A DNA stretch of 64,000 nt. It comes from Thunnus maccoyii (lineage: Eukaryota; Chordata; Actinopteri; Scombriformes; Scombridae). The DNA lies in contig NC_056538.1 in NCBI RefSeq assembly GCF_910596095.1, forward strand, positions 34,336,922 to 34,400,921, read 5' to 3'. The translations under genes were made by a program, and so were the position numbers. A model generated the notes under the pieces. That model searched no databases. It saw only the letters and a list, made by a program, of their open reading frames with translations, and had not been told where the DNA came from. This document shows, in pieces, positions 52,506-64,000 of the stretch (the stretch's first letter is position 1; every line of letters begins with the position of its first letter).

Positions 52506-53921
52506 CTGAGCAGGTGAGCTCTATGAAGGAGGAAGAGTAATGTGATGATGCACAGTCCCTCAGTGAAGATCCAGACTCAACACAGTCACGATTGATCCTC
52601 CATACACGTCTGAATGAGGGCTCATTTCCTATTGAAACAGCAGAGCCACAGTCCAGAACTCTGCAGATTACAGCTGCTTCCTTCATGGTCCAGTAAGAAT
52701 CACCCACTGGTCTCCACTCTTTCCACACTTTCACCTCCAGTGTACCTGCACAGCGACTGGCTCCTCCCACCAACCTGACAGGCTCTGAACAGAAACAAGA
52801 GAGTCATCAGTAAAAGAATAAAGTGAGTTTCATTAGAACAGAAATGAAGCCAAATCAAAGCTGCAGCTCCTCTTCTACCTGAGCAGGTGAGTCCAACAGC
52901 TTTGCCAGGTGAGCAGGTGCTTCTAGCTGAGTCTGATCTTCCACAGTCCAGGAGAGCAGACTCATTGCCTCCACACTGGAACTCTTTGGTCCACATCGGA
53001 GCCTCCACTTCTCCATAGAGCGCCCCCTGGAGGACTGAAGGAGCCCCACAGCCGAGCTCCCTACAGACCACCTCTGCATCCTGCTGGTCAAAGTCAGCTT
53101 CACACACTGAGGACCACGACTGCTCAGACTTCACCTCCAGTCTGCCTGAACACAGACTAGTCCCATTCACCAGCCTGACAGAGTCTGGAGAGAGAGAACC
53201 ATCATTAGTTTTGTGAATATTTAACTGCAACATTCATTAAAATAAAATTTTTTATGAATTTGAAAGTAACAACTCATAAAGAGAACACATTCATACCCTG
53301 ACTCAAGTCTTAATTTACAGAATATATTTCATTTTCATTCATCTGGTTATGGCTTCACCAGTTATTTGACTCATTCTGGACAAGGAGAGATCTCTTCAAA
53401 ACTGATAACTGACATCTCAATAGAACAGACACAAGTCTACTAGAAACACAGTTCATCTCACACATAAGTGTCTCACCTACTGACTGACTATCCACAGATT
53501 TAGCTCTTAATCCTCTCTCTGTATTAAGGATCCCAGTAGTTACCAACAATAGGCCACATACCTCCCCCATCAATCTGTCAACAGGAATAATCTTTCCTAC
53601 ATTCACTGCTGCCTCTGGTGGCTGCTGTTAATCAATCAGGACACATTAGCTTTGTTTTACACAATGTCAGGTCATTATTCTGCAAATCTTTTATTTGTAA
53701 TGACCTCATTGCTTCTAATAGTCTTGACTTTTTTCTGATAACAGACATTTGGCTGTCTGATGGTGACAATGTCCGACTTGTTGATTGCTCACCAGCAGGT
53801 TACTCCTTCTTCAGCCCAGAATAACTGGTCATGGAGGTGGTGTAGCGTTACTATATATAGTTATAGTATATATAGTTTTTATATGATTATGGCTCATTTT
53901 CATCTTTCAAAAGACAGGCCT

Positions 53922-53978
<57 letters not shown>

Positions 53979-56900
53979 ACATACACACTGCTCAAAAAAA
54001 TTAAGGGAACACTTAAATCACACATCAGATCTTGATCTTCTTTACTGATGTACATTGTTTAATTTGTTGAGAACAAAATGACGTAACAGTCAGTGGAAAC
54101 CAGAATCGTCAATCCACTGAGGGCTGGATTCAAAATCACACCGAAAATCAAAGTAAAAAATGGTACCGCAGTTAAAGGGGATTCCCACGCTTTGAGACAG
54201 TGACAGTGAGTCAATCCTCAGGGGCTCCCTCATGCCAACGGAGTGTTTTCTATAAAGAAATGGAAAAGGCTCTCCGCCCGCCCACCCTACAGGTGTACGC
54301 TGGTGAGATGAGGGAACACACCCGATCTGCTCCCTGCTGACCTACCTTACAGTAAACATACGGTGAGTAATAATCTGAATATGTTTATTGGCACAGAGCC
54401 GCCTGGTTTGTGGCTCATGTCAAATGTAGCGATAATTGAACAAAAGAAAGATGCTGTTGGACTGTTAGCTTGATAATCATTTGTTAGCTACCGGACTTCA
54501 CGTCCAAGCTAACGCTGTGCAGAAAGAGCTGAGAGAGCAAAGCGGTAACGTTACCTTGCAGTTTTTACAAGCTGATAGTAATGCTTGCCGTGATAGTAAT
54601 GTCATTAAATTCAATATAATACAGTACAACACTTTTGTGTTTGTGTCTTACAGAAGCTGAAACATGTTCAGGTGATTTTATTCACATAGTCAACCTACAG
54701 AGGAGAAATCTGAGAGAAGAAGTTCCACGAGCGTGCAGAAGCAGCCTGAGTGTGAGGAGAAGAGCTGAAGCTGGAGCAGCAAATCTCTGCAAACAACATT
54801 ATATTTGAGTGCAAGCACACAGTTTGAGCAGAAACAGAGCAAATCTAAGCGCAAGCAGAGGCTATTAGAGTGCGAGGGCAGGGTTTTGAGGGACAAATTA
54901 CAACATTTGAACATGAAATCAATAAATTATGCTCTCAAATTGATAAACGCTCTTGAATAAAGATAGGGAAAAAGCTCCATACTTTCTCTCTCTCTTCCTC
55001 TGTATATGAGTACAAGACCTGCTAGAAGCCACTTTGTTGTTAAAAGTGTTTTGTGGAGCCATGCATGTTAAAAAAAACACATCAGTAGCAAGAGCAAGTA
55101 CTGTAGTTTTCCTGGTATGAAGCCTATCTATAATAAATAATAAATAATAAAAACGCCACTGCCTGAGTCTGACAATATTCTCATTTTCTTTTGCAATAGA
55201 TTAAAAGCAATAGAATAACTTTATATCTAACTGTAAGAATCCAACATTTAAGTGATGTTTAACAGCTTTTAAAACTTGATATCTTAAGATTGATTGTGAC
55301 AGCAGTGGATCAGTGTGGTGTTAACATGTATTGCTGTTTGATGATAACAGACTCTTTGCCTACCTACGGCACTGTTACAGAGGTTGATGGTGATGTTGTC
55401 AACGATGTCCAGGAGGAACGAGGAGTCGCTGACTCTGAACATGTGAGTTTCTTCAGGATCTGAGGCGGTGATAATCAGCTGACCTTTGTTTACAGCTGAG
55501 AGAAAAATGTAGTGTTAAAATCATATGAACTTTATTTCACTGCTAAAGCATACCACATTTTTAGTTTGACTTTCCTCCTATTGAGCAGCAAAGTGGTTTA
55601 ATTCATTTCAGCCCACGATTAAAAAACTTGATTTAATAATGTCAGACATTAACTGATATAAAATATAAATGTAGTCATACAGACATCTTAAGAGTCTTGC
55701 TAGCTAACATTTTCATTGTGATAAAATATCATGTTTAATTCATGTTAATGTCATGTTATTCTTTCATTATAAAATAATGTAGTTTCAGAGTTGCAGAGAG
55801 AAAATCAATCACCAATAATGTAGATCTCAATGCCGATGTTTTTCAGGTCATATGCGCCTGGGTCTATGCCGTAGGAGGACTCTGCATCAGTAATCAGGAC
55901 AGCAATTCTTTGGGAGTCTGCACGCATTCCTGCTGTGGGTTTAAAGAGCCTATCTAGGGTGCGGAACAGATGATCTCCTGTATGACAGAATAAAGAGGTT
56001 TTAAAAGGTACAGAGACTTTCTTTCATGTGTCCCTTGTTCCAGATATAAAGTCCCATTACTTTGCTCATAGACTGTGAGGTGACTGACAGTTCCTCACTT
56101 CAACAACTGTGTCATAAAATATCTGGTTCTTTGATAAAAAGTCAAAGCTAGAAGCCTGTAGACATAAAAACTGAAAGAGAGAAGTTAACTACGACTCCCA
56201 AGATGCATTTCAGTCAGAAACATCCAATCACAGAGCTTCAAACTCTATTGTGAGACGCTCACATCATTATGATTTTTAATGCTGTTATTGTATTATTATA
56301 ATTATTATAATGACTATAACAGCATCAGCAGTCTTTGATATGTAACATTATACCAATAATATTATATCACAATATTAATGATCATAAGATTTTTACAATA
56401 ACATTATTATACAGTAAAATTCTGGTTTATTTGAAGCTGATGTATTTGCTATAAATGTGAGCATTGTGTCTCTATGTGTCAGTTTAACTCTGTTCTCTTA
56501 GCTGTTCTAGAGATTCTGGTGATTCACAAACAGACGTTTATCACACAAATCAATGATGATCAGGGTGAGCTGCTGAGACTCCTACAGCTTCCCAAATAAA
56601 CAGGATTCTCACATGAAGTGAGTCTGAACGATAGTAAACACAGAAACTGTCCGTCTGTAGCAGCATTATGGTGAACTGCATAGAGATCTGTATCCAGTGT
56701 TACAAATCAACTGGTTTTCCTGTTAAGTGGTTACCTTTGTTTGTAAAAATCGGGCGTTTCTCATGGCAACAGCAGATGTTCCAATCACAGAACGGTTTGT
56801 CCACATCATTTGAAACATCCTGCTAGTGATCTAAAATATAGAGGTCAGTTCAGTCCAGCTGTCAATCATTTTGTAATATGTATTTGTATATTGTTAGTTT

Positions 56901-59900
56901 TAGAATGATGAGCAGAGGAACACCTGACACATGGGCACAATGTGATTTACACATTTATTTAATCTATCAATGAGATGCAATGTGTTTGATGCACAACATA
57001 TTAAAAACCGTTAAATGCACAACATGGGTAAAAAATAAGCTGCAGTCATTTTCAATAATACTTGATACATAGCTGAATGTTTCATTGTAATATCTTTGAA
57101 GCAGAATGATGTCACTCAGGTTTTTCAGAATGAATGACTTCATTTGTTTTTTATTATTATAAGTCATGATGTTGATTTTTCTGTCTTGCTATGTAGAGAA
57201 ATAAATACTGTTTACATATCTAACTGTGCAGAGTGAATTAATTCATCATTAATTAATGTTGACATAAGCAACCATCTCATGTAGTTTATAGCAAAACTTT
57301 GTTTTGTAACTGCTGATATCAGTTTGGATGTATTAGAAAATGGTTTGATATTGTTCAAATGAAGATATTTAGAAAAGTTGACACTTCTGTTCACTTTCAC
57401 ATTTCATCATTGTGAAGTGCGTGCAGTCATGTCGCACAACGGCACATTTTCACTGCTGCTACTGTGAAGTCAGTGTTGTGAACCAGTTACAGCTACTTAA
57501 ACATGTTGATGGACAGCGTCCCTCCATGGAAGGACCACAGCCACCTGCTTCCCTGTGAGCCCAGCAGGGCCGCAGGGGTACAGCGCACCTCTCCATTGAT
57601 TTACACACTTGTAAATGTAAATAGTTCCTTTTACAAACCTATAGAAACATGGTACCATCTCTGACTGTCGATAACACCGCTGTCTCTCCTTCATCACTAT
57701 CCTGCAACCTCTGAGTCAACAAGACGGTTAAGATCTTTCTTCCACCTGTGCAACACCCTCACCAGACAAACGTCTACAACCGGTTCACACCTCTACTTGC
57801 TGCCTGCACAGATCTGATGATCATAACTCATGTCCTCCATAACTGCCCCCCTCTTCTATGCCACCGAACTGTGGAACTCATTTCACTGATCACTGACATA
57901 CGCATCCTCCCATCTCTTCAAGTCAAGACCAGGAACCTTTCTTTACCCAGGACTACTACCCAACCCCATCATAAAATAAATAAAACCTTACTTTAGTAAA
58001 AGTATGTGAATGTTATCAGCTAAATTTACTTTAAGTATGAACAATAAAAGTATTCATTCTGCAGAACAATTGTCCCTGTCAGTGTTTTACTATATATGAT
58101 GTTTTTAATATTACTGCTGCATTCATGTGTGTGTTGCATTTTACTGTTGTAGATGTTTAAGGTGATCATTTTATCTACTTTATATAGTGTTGGGTAGTTT
58201 CATCTACAGCGATGCATCATATTCTATAAGATCATCATATGTTTGTAGCGTCTCTGTCCCGTGAGAACCACGTATCTCTAAAAAGTCAACTTTTCATGAG
58301 CTCAGAAAAACAGCCTGTTTTCTGCTTCGTGACAATGCATTTTCCAGCTAATCCAAGAGTACAATAAACTATTTAATAAACTACCACTATGAAATAATAT
58401 TTTATTTAGCTTAAGAAGTAGAATCAGGATTTTCTCAACTCATAAAGGATCACTTAATCCTTCAGTTTATCACAAACATTCAGAATCACAGAATTTGGAG
58501 ATACATAGTTTTCACTGGACAGGAAGAGTTTGAAAAATTGTAATCTGAGAAGTAATTTATAACTAAGAAGTAACTATAGCTGTCTTGTAGTGGAGAAGAA
58601 GTATAAAGTTGTATAAAATAGAAATACTCCAGTAAAGTATGTACTTGAGTACAGTACTTGAGTAAATGTACTTTAGTTATATCCCACCACTGTCGATAGT
58701 CTTGAAACAACAAGCCTACGTTGCGGCCACAAAGCGATAGAAATCACTGGAACCACATGAAGACAAGCAGCAACACCTTGCTCATTTTATGAGGTGAATA
58801 TTATGGATGTTTAACTGGTCAACTCATGCTTCAAAGTGATCATTATGTTTCAAATATGAAACAGAGAGTTTACAGAGGAGCAGTTCCCCTCATGACATTA
58901 GCCTGAGTAACGTATACCGGTAGGTCCTTTTCATTTATGAATTGACTGTGTTCTTTAACCCCGCCCACATTCCACACTCAAACCAATCAAATCACAGTGG
59001 GTTCGGATTTAAACAATATTACACTCGAGGGTGCTTTACTGTCATTGTTGGCGCGACAGTGATGCGGTCAGGAACGAGGCGCTGGCGTGAGCAGTGCGTG
59101 TGCGTCGCTGAACTGCTGCGTCTCACACGCTTGCAGCGTTCACACAGGAAGCGTGTCTGCTGCGGCGCTTCTGCCACTGGCAGCCCTATCTTTCTATCGT
59201 GTTCCCTGTCTATTTCTGCTGAGAACCGCGCGCGTCACGTGGAGAAAATAGGCGAGATCTCAAATCTCCTTCCTGTGTGGACGCTGCAAGCGTGCGAGAC
59301 GCAGCAGTTCAGCGACGCACACGCACTGCTGAGGTTCACGCATCCAGTGTGTCCCCGGCGTAATGAATGGCAGAGTAATATTTTTAGTGATGAGGCTTTT
59401 CATTTGAGCACGGCTAGGTGTGCTGTCATGCTGATTTGAGCGCATTTTAAATGTCTAGTTGACCAATCAGATTGCTTGGTCAGAACTACGTGTTGTATAA
59501 TAAACATTAACCCCGCCCCGCTCCGCAGGCAGCAGCCAGGTATACATGGGCAAGCTGCCTGGATATAGATCTCTATGCAGTTAGCCATAATGCTGCTACA
59601 GACGGCTAGTTTCTGTGTTTACTTTCATTCAGACTCACAAACAAACTTTTGAAATGATTCATGTAAAAATCTTTGTGTGTGTGATAAACATCTGTTTGTG
59701 AATCACCAGAATCTCTATAACAGCTGAGAGAACAAAGTTAACCTGACACATAGAGACACAACGGCCACATTTATAGCAAATACATCAGGTTCAAATCAAC
59801 TGTAATTTTCCTTTAATATTATGACAGCAACAATAATACTAATTACCATCATCATTCATCTCATTTTTATTGTAAACCTACTATTTCTGGAATCAGTATG

Positions 59901-60321
59901 AATGAATATACTGTTTACTAACTTTATCTGAAGTCTGTTCTGAAGATGTTATTTGTTAGCAGATACACAGTTTTCTTGATCTGTCAGGGGAGTGAATTTC
60001 ATTCACAAATATATATTCAATATATACAATAAATTCTACTATAAATACTTTAAGATATAAAATACGGATCACTGACAGCTTCTCTTTCCACCGCTGACAG
60101 ACCTAAATACAGAAAGTAAATATATTTGGATCTAATCAGAGTCTCTGCCTCAGTCCCTCACAGTGTAAAGCTGGTGTGGATCAGACAGCCTGCTGTTAAA
60201 TCACCTGAGGAGTCTCCTCTTCTCTGTGGCAGGTGGGTTATGGCCTCCAGCAGGGATTGTTTGGTCTGGTGGGTGTTCAGCTGCCATTCAGTCACTGGGT
60301 CTCCACTGTTCTGAACCAGAC
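52506..60321 (-). CDS. VWA plus two SRCR domains, 5'-partial receptor/secreted protein
   Basis: Minus-strand exons 60321-60205, 55977-55813, 55495-55364, 53184-52879, 52784-52506. All start and end in phase 1 with GT-AG, so they join in one frame. The first three form the C-terminal two thirds of a von Willebrand A domain: GLVQNSGDPVTEWQLNTHQT, then RIAVLITDAESS, then VNKGQLIITASDP and the MFRVSD...LC ending, close to VWA domains of fibril-associated collagens. The exon holding the DxSxS metal site was not found. SRCR1 (DSVRLVNG...LTCS, 101 codons) has the eight Cys of group B. SRCR2 (EPVRLVGG...LTCS, 92 codons) lacks the Cys usually in SVC-D and in the late loop, leaving six. Such proteins bind microbial or extracellular ligands at the cell surface or in secretion. 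The 3' end is open: no further SRCR or membrane segment is clear. The 4.2-kb and 2.2-kb introns hold transposon debris. Confidence 0.7.
53618..53870 (+). pseudogene. LINE endonuclease-domain fragment
   Basis: Plus-strand frame ISFVLHNVRSLFCKSF, then DLIASNSLDFFLITDIWLSD and LVDCSPAGYSFFS, then a frame change to TGHGGGVALL. This is the start of the APE-type endonuclease of L2/CR1-like LINE ORF2 (NVRSL..., ...TETWL, ...GYxFxxxxRxGRGGGVA). Truncated after about 80 residues. It lies within the intron between the VWA and SRCR exons of the minus-strand gene. Confidence 0.7.
53926..53972 (+). repeat. (AT)n microsatellite
   Basis: About 23 AT dinucleotides between the LINE fragment and a Tc1-like end. 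Confidence 0.95.
53986..54150 (+). mobile_element. Tc1-like transposon end
   Basis: ACACTGCTCAAAAAAATTAA followed by GGGAACACTTAAA is the terminal inverted repeat of a common fish Tc1-like family. Only the end and adjacent non-coding part remain; no transposase frame follows. Confidence 0.65.
54151..55363. other. Intron of the VWA/SRCR gene, no exon seen
   Basis: Includes GC-richer sequence at 54180-54360 and a stretch (54700-54900) whose frames show no family signature. Nothing I can name. Confidence 0.4.
56425..56570. repeat. Left member of an intronic inverted duplication
   Basis: Contains GAAGCTGATGTATTTGCTAT and GAGATTCTGGTGATTCACAA; the same blocks occur inverted at 59680-59815. About 140 bases, roughly 85% alike by eye. 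Non-coding. Confidence 0.75.
57730..57990 (+). pseudogene. Possible LINE ORF2 C-terminal scrap
   Basis: Frame pieces WNSFH, SLTYASS and LFKSRPGTFLY resemble the WNSLPxxLxxxxSLxxFKSxLKTxLF tail of L2-like LINE proteins. Stops interrupt it. Weak. Confidence 0.3.
58600..58692 (-). mobile_element. Terminal piece of the CAGTGGTGG-type hAT MITE
   Basis: On the minus strand it begins CAGTGGTGGGATATAACTAA and continues with ACATTTACTCAAGTACTG, the same family as the larger element in the phosphatase intron (33278-34349). Confidence 0.6.
59050..59370. mobile_element. Foldback MITE with about 60-bp inverted arms
   Basis: Left arm at about 59090-59150 (GCAGTGCGTGTGCGTCGCTG onward) and right arm at about 59268-59330 are inverse copies with only a few mismatches; the loop is about 115 bases. 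GC- and CpG-rich against AT-rich flanks. Inside the long VWA-gene intron. Confidence 0.75.
59680..59815. repeat. Right member of an intronic inverted duplication
   Basis: Inverse partner of 56425-56570: GTTTGTGAATCACCAGAATC and ATAGCAAATACATCAGGTTC. The pair encloses 3.1 kb of the intron. Confidence 0.75.
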
Positions 60322-60759
60322 CTGCAGGAAACACAGAAATGTGTAAAACTGACTCAGCCTTTGTTTTTAAATGATAATGAGAATAACAATGATAATGAGA
60401 ATGAGAATAATAGTTGCACTGAGTGTTCTTGAACAGATGCATTGGTTTATTACTATTATTGTGGTTATTATCTTGTTGTCATCATCACCCCAACACTCAT
60501 CTACACACGTCACATGTCTCACACACACTCATGCCTGTACTAATCTGCATATAGAGGGACTAAAGGACTCGTAGGGGTCCAAGATGGTCCTCTTTGCTAT
60601 CTCCTCAGGAATGTAGAAGACTTTGTGTTACTGGCAGGAACCTTTCAAGGTAAACTGACTTCTAACCTCTTAAATAAGGAGTGTCAGGAAATGGACAACT
60701 TTGTTTTTGAACTTCCCTCAAGATAAACTGACTTTTACACCTCCCAGGTAAAGATGTGC

Positions 60760-60830
60760 AACTACATTACATTACATTTTTCATTTAGCAGACGCTTTTA
60801 TCCAAAGCGACGTACATTTGAGACTGATAC
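60760..60830 (+). repeat. Dispersed fish repeat (TTTAGCAGACGCTTTTATCC)
   Basis: CATTACATTACATTTTTCAT, then TTTAGCAGACGCTTTTATCC and AAAGCGACGTACA form a sequence found throughout teleost genomes as part of SINE-like or LINE-tail repeats. Fragment only; right boundary unclear. Confidence 0.55.
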
Positions 60831-62808
60831 AACACAAGCAAGGATCTGTGCCATAAAGCTTAAGTTTGAGTCCTATAGGACGTAGATGCCAAAAGGCAGT
60901 GCACCAAGGCAATGCATAGAGTGCATAGAAGCAAGTTTTTGTTTGTTTGTTTTGTTGTTTTTTTGTATTAACTGACACCCTGCAGACTCAAACTGGGTCT
61001 CTCTCTGAACTCTTGAGATCCGGATTTACAACACTCTTTGAAATGTTCATTTCTTCATGGATTCACCCAAATTCAAGGAAACATCAAGAGGAACCTTTCT
61101 TGAAAAGGACTTTAAGTAAAGACATTACACACAGTTGATGAAGAAGCGTCTGTCTGTCCTTCTCAACCTGCTGCTATCTCAAGATAAGGACACTTGCCAG
61201 AACAAAACCATAAATTATGCTGCATTTCTCAATTTGAGTTCATTATATCCAGTGTGTTTAAGCCAAAGTTTGTAATAACTGTGAAGTAAAGATATGATCA
61301 TTTTGTAAGCAGGAAACTGTTGATCTGGAGATGCTTCACAATATTATAGTCTAACCCTGAAGTCTGTGTGATATAAATTGACTTAGTTATTCATTTATAG
61401 GTTAAATGTTGTAAATTACAGTGTGATCATACGACCCTCCAGTGGTCAGTAGAGGTAGAACTTTTGAACAACAAACAGTATGTATGTTTATGTATCTGCA
61501 GTTATTTTATTGTGCTGTTCTAACCTCATATTTACTAAGTATTAGACATTTATATTTTTGATAAGTGAGGAATTAATATTCAGTGGTCATAAAATAGAGT
61601 TTTGTTAACATTAAAAAGTAGGTTTGTTTAAATAAATGTGTGTTTTATTGAAGCTGAACTAATGGATGTTTAACCTTTTGTATGAAGAATTAATTTTGAT
61701 AGTTAAAAGTAGTGAGTATTATGTTAATAGGTAACATAGACAGTGACGACTGCATCTGTATTTATATTGTGTAACTACATTAAGTATTGTTTATTCCAGG
61801 AATTGAAATGATTGATTTATATTGCACATGTGTGTTGTCTCTGAATGTTGGAGTAATGTGTTGAATGTGTGATATGTGTTATCAAGTCATTCAGGTCTTT
61901 GGGTAATAATGAAGTTTGTGATTAATTCAACTTTAAATTAATCCTCAAAGTGGGTTTGAATCAATCTTAGGTCTTCAGATCTTCAGTTTCAGCGTGAAAA
62001 TGGATTCTTCATCCCAAAACTTCCCCAAAGAGACACAACCAGATGACACCGTTTGTCTTTGCTCTTTTTAAAGCTTTTTCTGTCTTTCTGTTGTCCTCAG
62101 AAAGACGTCTCCTTGTTGTTCCTCGTCGGACCTTTTTAAGCCGGTGCACATCTCTTAGGATAAATTTCAACCTTTAAATAAACGTTTTATTTCTTTTTGT
62201 CCAGTTTGTGCAGAAGAGTTTAACTTTAATGAGAAGCCAACTTCAGTTTTAACGTTCCTTTGTTTTTGTAACTTTGAGTAGTTTCATCTGGCCAACAAAG
62301 TTATTTGTAGTTATTTTAGTGCAGAAAGTTTAGTTTGTAGTCAGCAGTCGGGTTGAGTTGAGTCTAGTATGCAGGTTGATGCAACTGAACGGTCAGCAGC
62401 GAGCACAGACACCTACAATACAAACATGTCAGTCAGGCACCACCTGCACTGCTTACAGTGAACTAGTTTTTAATACAGTTTAACGTTGTAATGCTTCCAG
62501 TTTTATCACTGGCAGCTAATCTGGAAACATATAAAAGCAGAGTATTAGTAGAGAGACAAAGTTGTCAGAACATCTGTCCTGCTAACTGATCCAACATGGA
62601 CCTACACAGAAGGAATGTACAGTATATCTCCACCATGGAAAACAGTGTCCAGATAAAAGATTGTTTTATAAGCTGAATCATAATTACCATGAGTTATAAA
62701 TGTGTGTTTCAGTGGGTGAAGCACTGAATTTGAAGGTAGGTGTATCACCTGAACATTTCATTTTGAACATTTGGAGAATTCTGTAAGTTAGTACAAAGCT
62801 AAAATATG
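60831..62808. other. No gene recognised
   Basis: I looked here on the minus strand for the missing first VWA exon (a DxSxS motif) and did not find it. AT-rich, without a clear repeat boundary. Confidence 0.4.
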
Positions 62809-63268
62809 TGTCACAGGTTCACCGTCTTAGTGACTATTCATGTTGTTCACCTGCCTGATCTCTAACTCTCCTGTCATTGCAGATCCTGTCACACCCATCT
62901 GCCCTGCAATCACCTCATTCCCCTCACCTGAGTTTCCCCACCCATCTCCTCACCTGGATCCCATTATGCTCCCATCAGTCATTCCCTATATATACTGGTC
63001 CATATTCACATGCCCCTTGCCAGATTGTCTAGCGTGTTTACCTAGCCTTCCAGCATTTCCATACCTACCTGTTGGCTTGCCTGTTACCTTAGATCCTGCC
63101 TGTTTCCCGGTCTTGAGAATTGCCTAAGTCCCTTGGAATTGTTTGCCTGATCTGCCTGTCTGCCTGGTTTGTGACCCTGCTCGTTTTTTTGGACTGATTA
63201 AAGTATATTGGACTCTGCTCCTGTCTCTGATATCGTGCTTTTGGGTTCTGAGGTTCTGAGTCGTTACA
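62809..63268 (+). mobile_element. 5' LTR of a Ty3/gypsy (sushi-like) element
   Basis: Begins TGTCACAGG and ends CGTTACA (TG...CA), 460 bp. A TATA box CTATATATAC lies near 62989, and an ATTAAA hexamer near 63197 precedes the 3' end. A gag frame starts 20 bases downstream. The Pro-rich 95-codon frame inside is not a gene. Confidence 0.7.
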
Positions 63269-63287
63269 GTACAATCTGGCCAGAATT

Positions 63288-63950
63288 ATGAACCCAGCCG
63301 AATCAGATTCAATGTAGCATCAGCTGACAGCACAGGCCGCTGCCATTCAGTCTCAAGAGGATCGATTCACCTCTGTTACTGGGGGTCTTCAGGAGTTCAT
63401 CGCTCGGCAGGATCGGAGTTTGGAAGCCATCCACGAGCAGATGCAGCAGCTCTTCGTGTCACGAGCTCCAGCGGCCGAGCCTCGGCTCCCTCCTCCAGAG
63501 CGTTATTCCGGGGAGCCAGGAACCTGTTGGCCTTTCCTCACTCAGTGCTCTCTCCTCTTCGAGCTCCAGCCTTCCTCCTATCCGACAGAGAGATCCCAGG
63601 TGGCCTTTATTATCTCCCAGCTCACGGGTAAAGCCAGAGACTGGGGAACCGCCGAGTGGAAGAGGGAATCCACGATCTGCTCCTCGGTTAAGCTTTTCTC
63701 TGATGAACTGAGAAAAGTTTTCGATCATGTCACTCCTGGCAGAGAAGCAGCTCGAGGACTGCTCAGCCTGGTTCAGGGAGGAAGGAGCGTGGTGGACTTT
63801 TCTATTGAGTTTCGCACCATAGCCGCAGAAAGTAAGTGGAACTCTGCTTCACTTTATGATGCCTTTTACCATGGCCTCTCTGACGTCATCAAAGATGAGC
63901 TGGCGGCTCGAGATCCCCCTAAAGACTTGGATGCCCTGATCGCCCTTGCC
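63288..63950 (+). pseudogene. Gag of a sushi-like Ty3/gypsy element, broken
   Basis: The frame starts MNPAESDSM and meets TAG at 63315-63317, then stays open to about 63950. Segments QEDRFTSVTGGLQEFIARQD, LPPPERYSGEPG, SQVAFIISQLTGKARDWGTA, LRKVFDH and DELAARDPPKDLDALIALA follow the order of the sushi-class Gag capsid region, the family from which mammalian PEG10 and RTL genes derive. After LIALA the expected continuation is lost; the last 50 bases (CACCTGTCTGCTGTGG...) do not fit Gag, so the copy is truncated or rearranged there. Inactive as it stands. Confidence 0.75.
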
Positions 63951-64000
63951 ACACCTGTCTGCTGTGGATCCTGTCACAGCCCCGCCCTCCACTTCAAGCG

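Noticed and set aside
58942..59439. 165-codon plus-strand frame
   Set aside because: Runs through the GC-rich foldback MITE and has no homology I recognise.
62840..63127. 95-codon Pro-rich plus-strand frame
   Set aside because: Lies wholly inside the LTR of the gypsy element.

Overview
This window is nuclear DNA from a bony fish. Its genes are vertebrate, intron-rich and GT-AG spliced. The spaces between them are filled with palindromic MITEs, hAT, pogo and Tc1 remnants, L2/Rex-like LINE pieces, a Ty3/gypsy element and very many micro- and minisatellites. A percomorph is likely from the repeat families, but that is inference. It is not a prokaryotic or viral window, and I see no operon or CRISPR.

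Layout. 1-4474: first intron of an lrch3-like gene on the minus strand; its first coding exon is 4475-4733. 4734-6829: two-sided promoter interval ending in a CRE and a perfect NRF1 palindrome. 6830-20664: complete abcf3 gene, 21 coding exons, 711 residues, a twin-ATPase ABC-F protein. Its introns carry an extraordinary load of tandem arrays, several of which touch splice sites. 20665-26317: intergenic DNA with a 1.5-kb 14-bp satellite. 26318-28656 (minus): four-exon gene for a 362-residue protein with a YqaJ/lambda-exonuclease-type nuclease domain; a YY1-type start region lies at 29.55-29.8 kb. 30663-30745: tRNA-Leu(CAG). 30.9-32.6 kb: pogo-like remnant and MITEs. 32899-34579: two-exon DUSP14/18-like phosphatase with nested transposons in its intron. 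35.2-37.1 kb: three adjoining minisatellites. 37.1-52.5 kb: mostly transposon debris, including two hAT elements with clear 8-bp target duplications, LINE reverse-transcriptase debris and a broken SGNH-hydrolase ORF. 52506-60321 (minus): five exons of a VWA-plus-two-SRCR-domain protein whose 5' end lies outside what I can find. 62809-64000: 5' LTR and broken gag of a sushi-like Ty3/gypsy element.

The genes do not form a pathway. abcf3 and the YqaJ gene are convergent; lrch3 and abcf3 are divergent. The most unusual theme is tandem repeats born at, or pressed against, splice junctions: the abcf3 intron 13 array repeats the end of exon 13 together with its splice donor about 26 times; a (TG)51 tract stands in for the polypyrimidine tract in front of in-frame exon 10; a 750-bp AG-free array precedes exon 6; and a pyrimidine-rich 50-bp array precedes the last exon of the nuclease gene.
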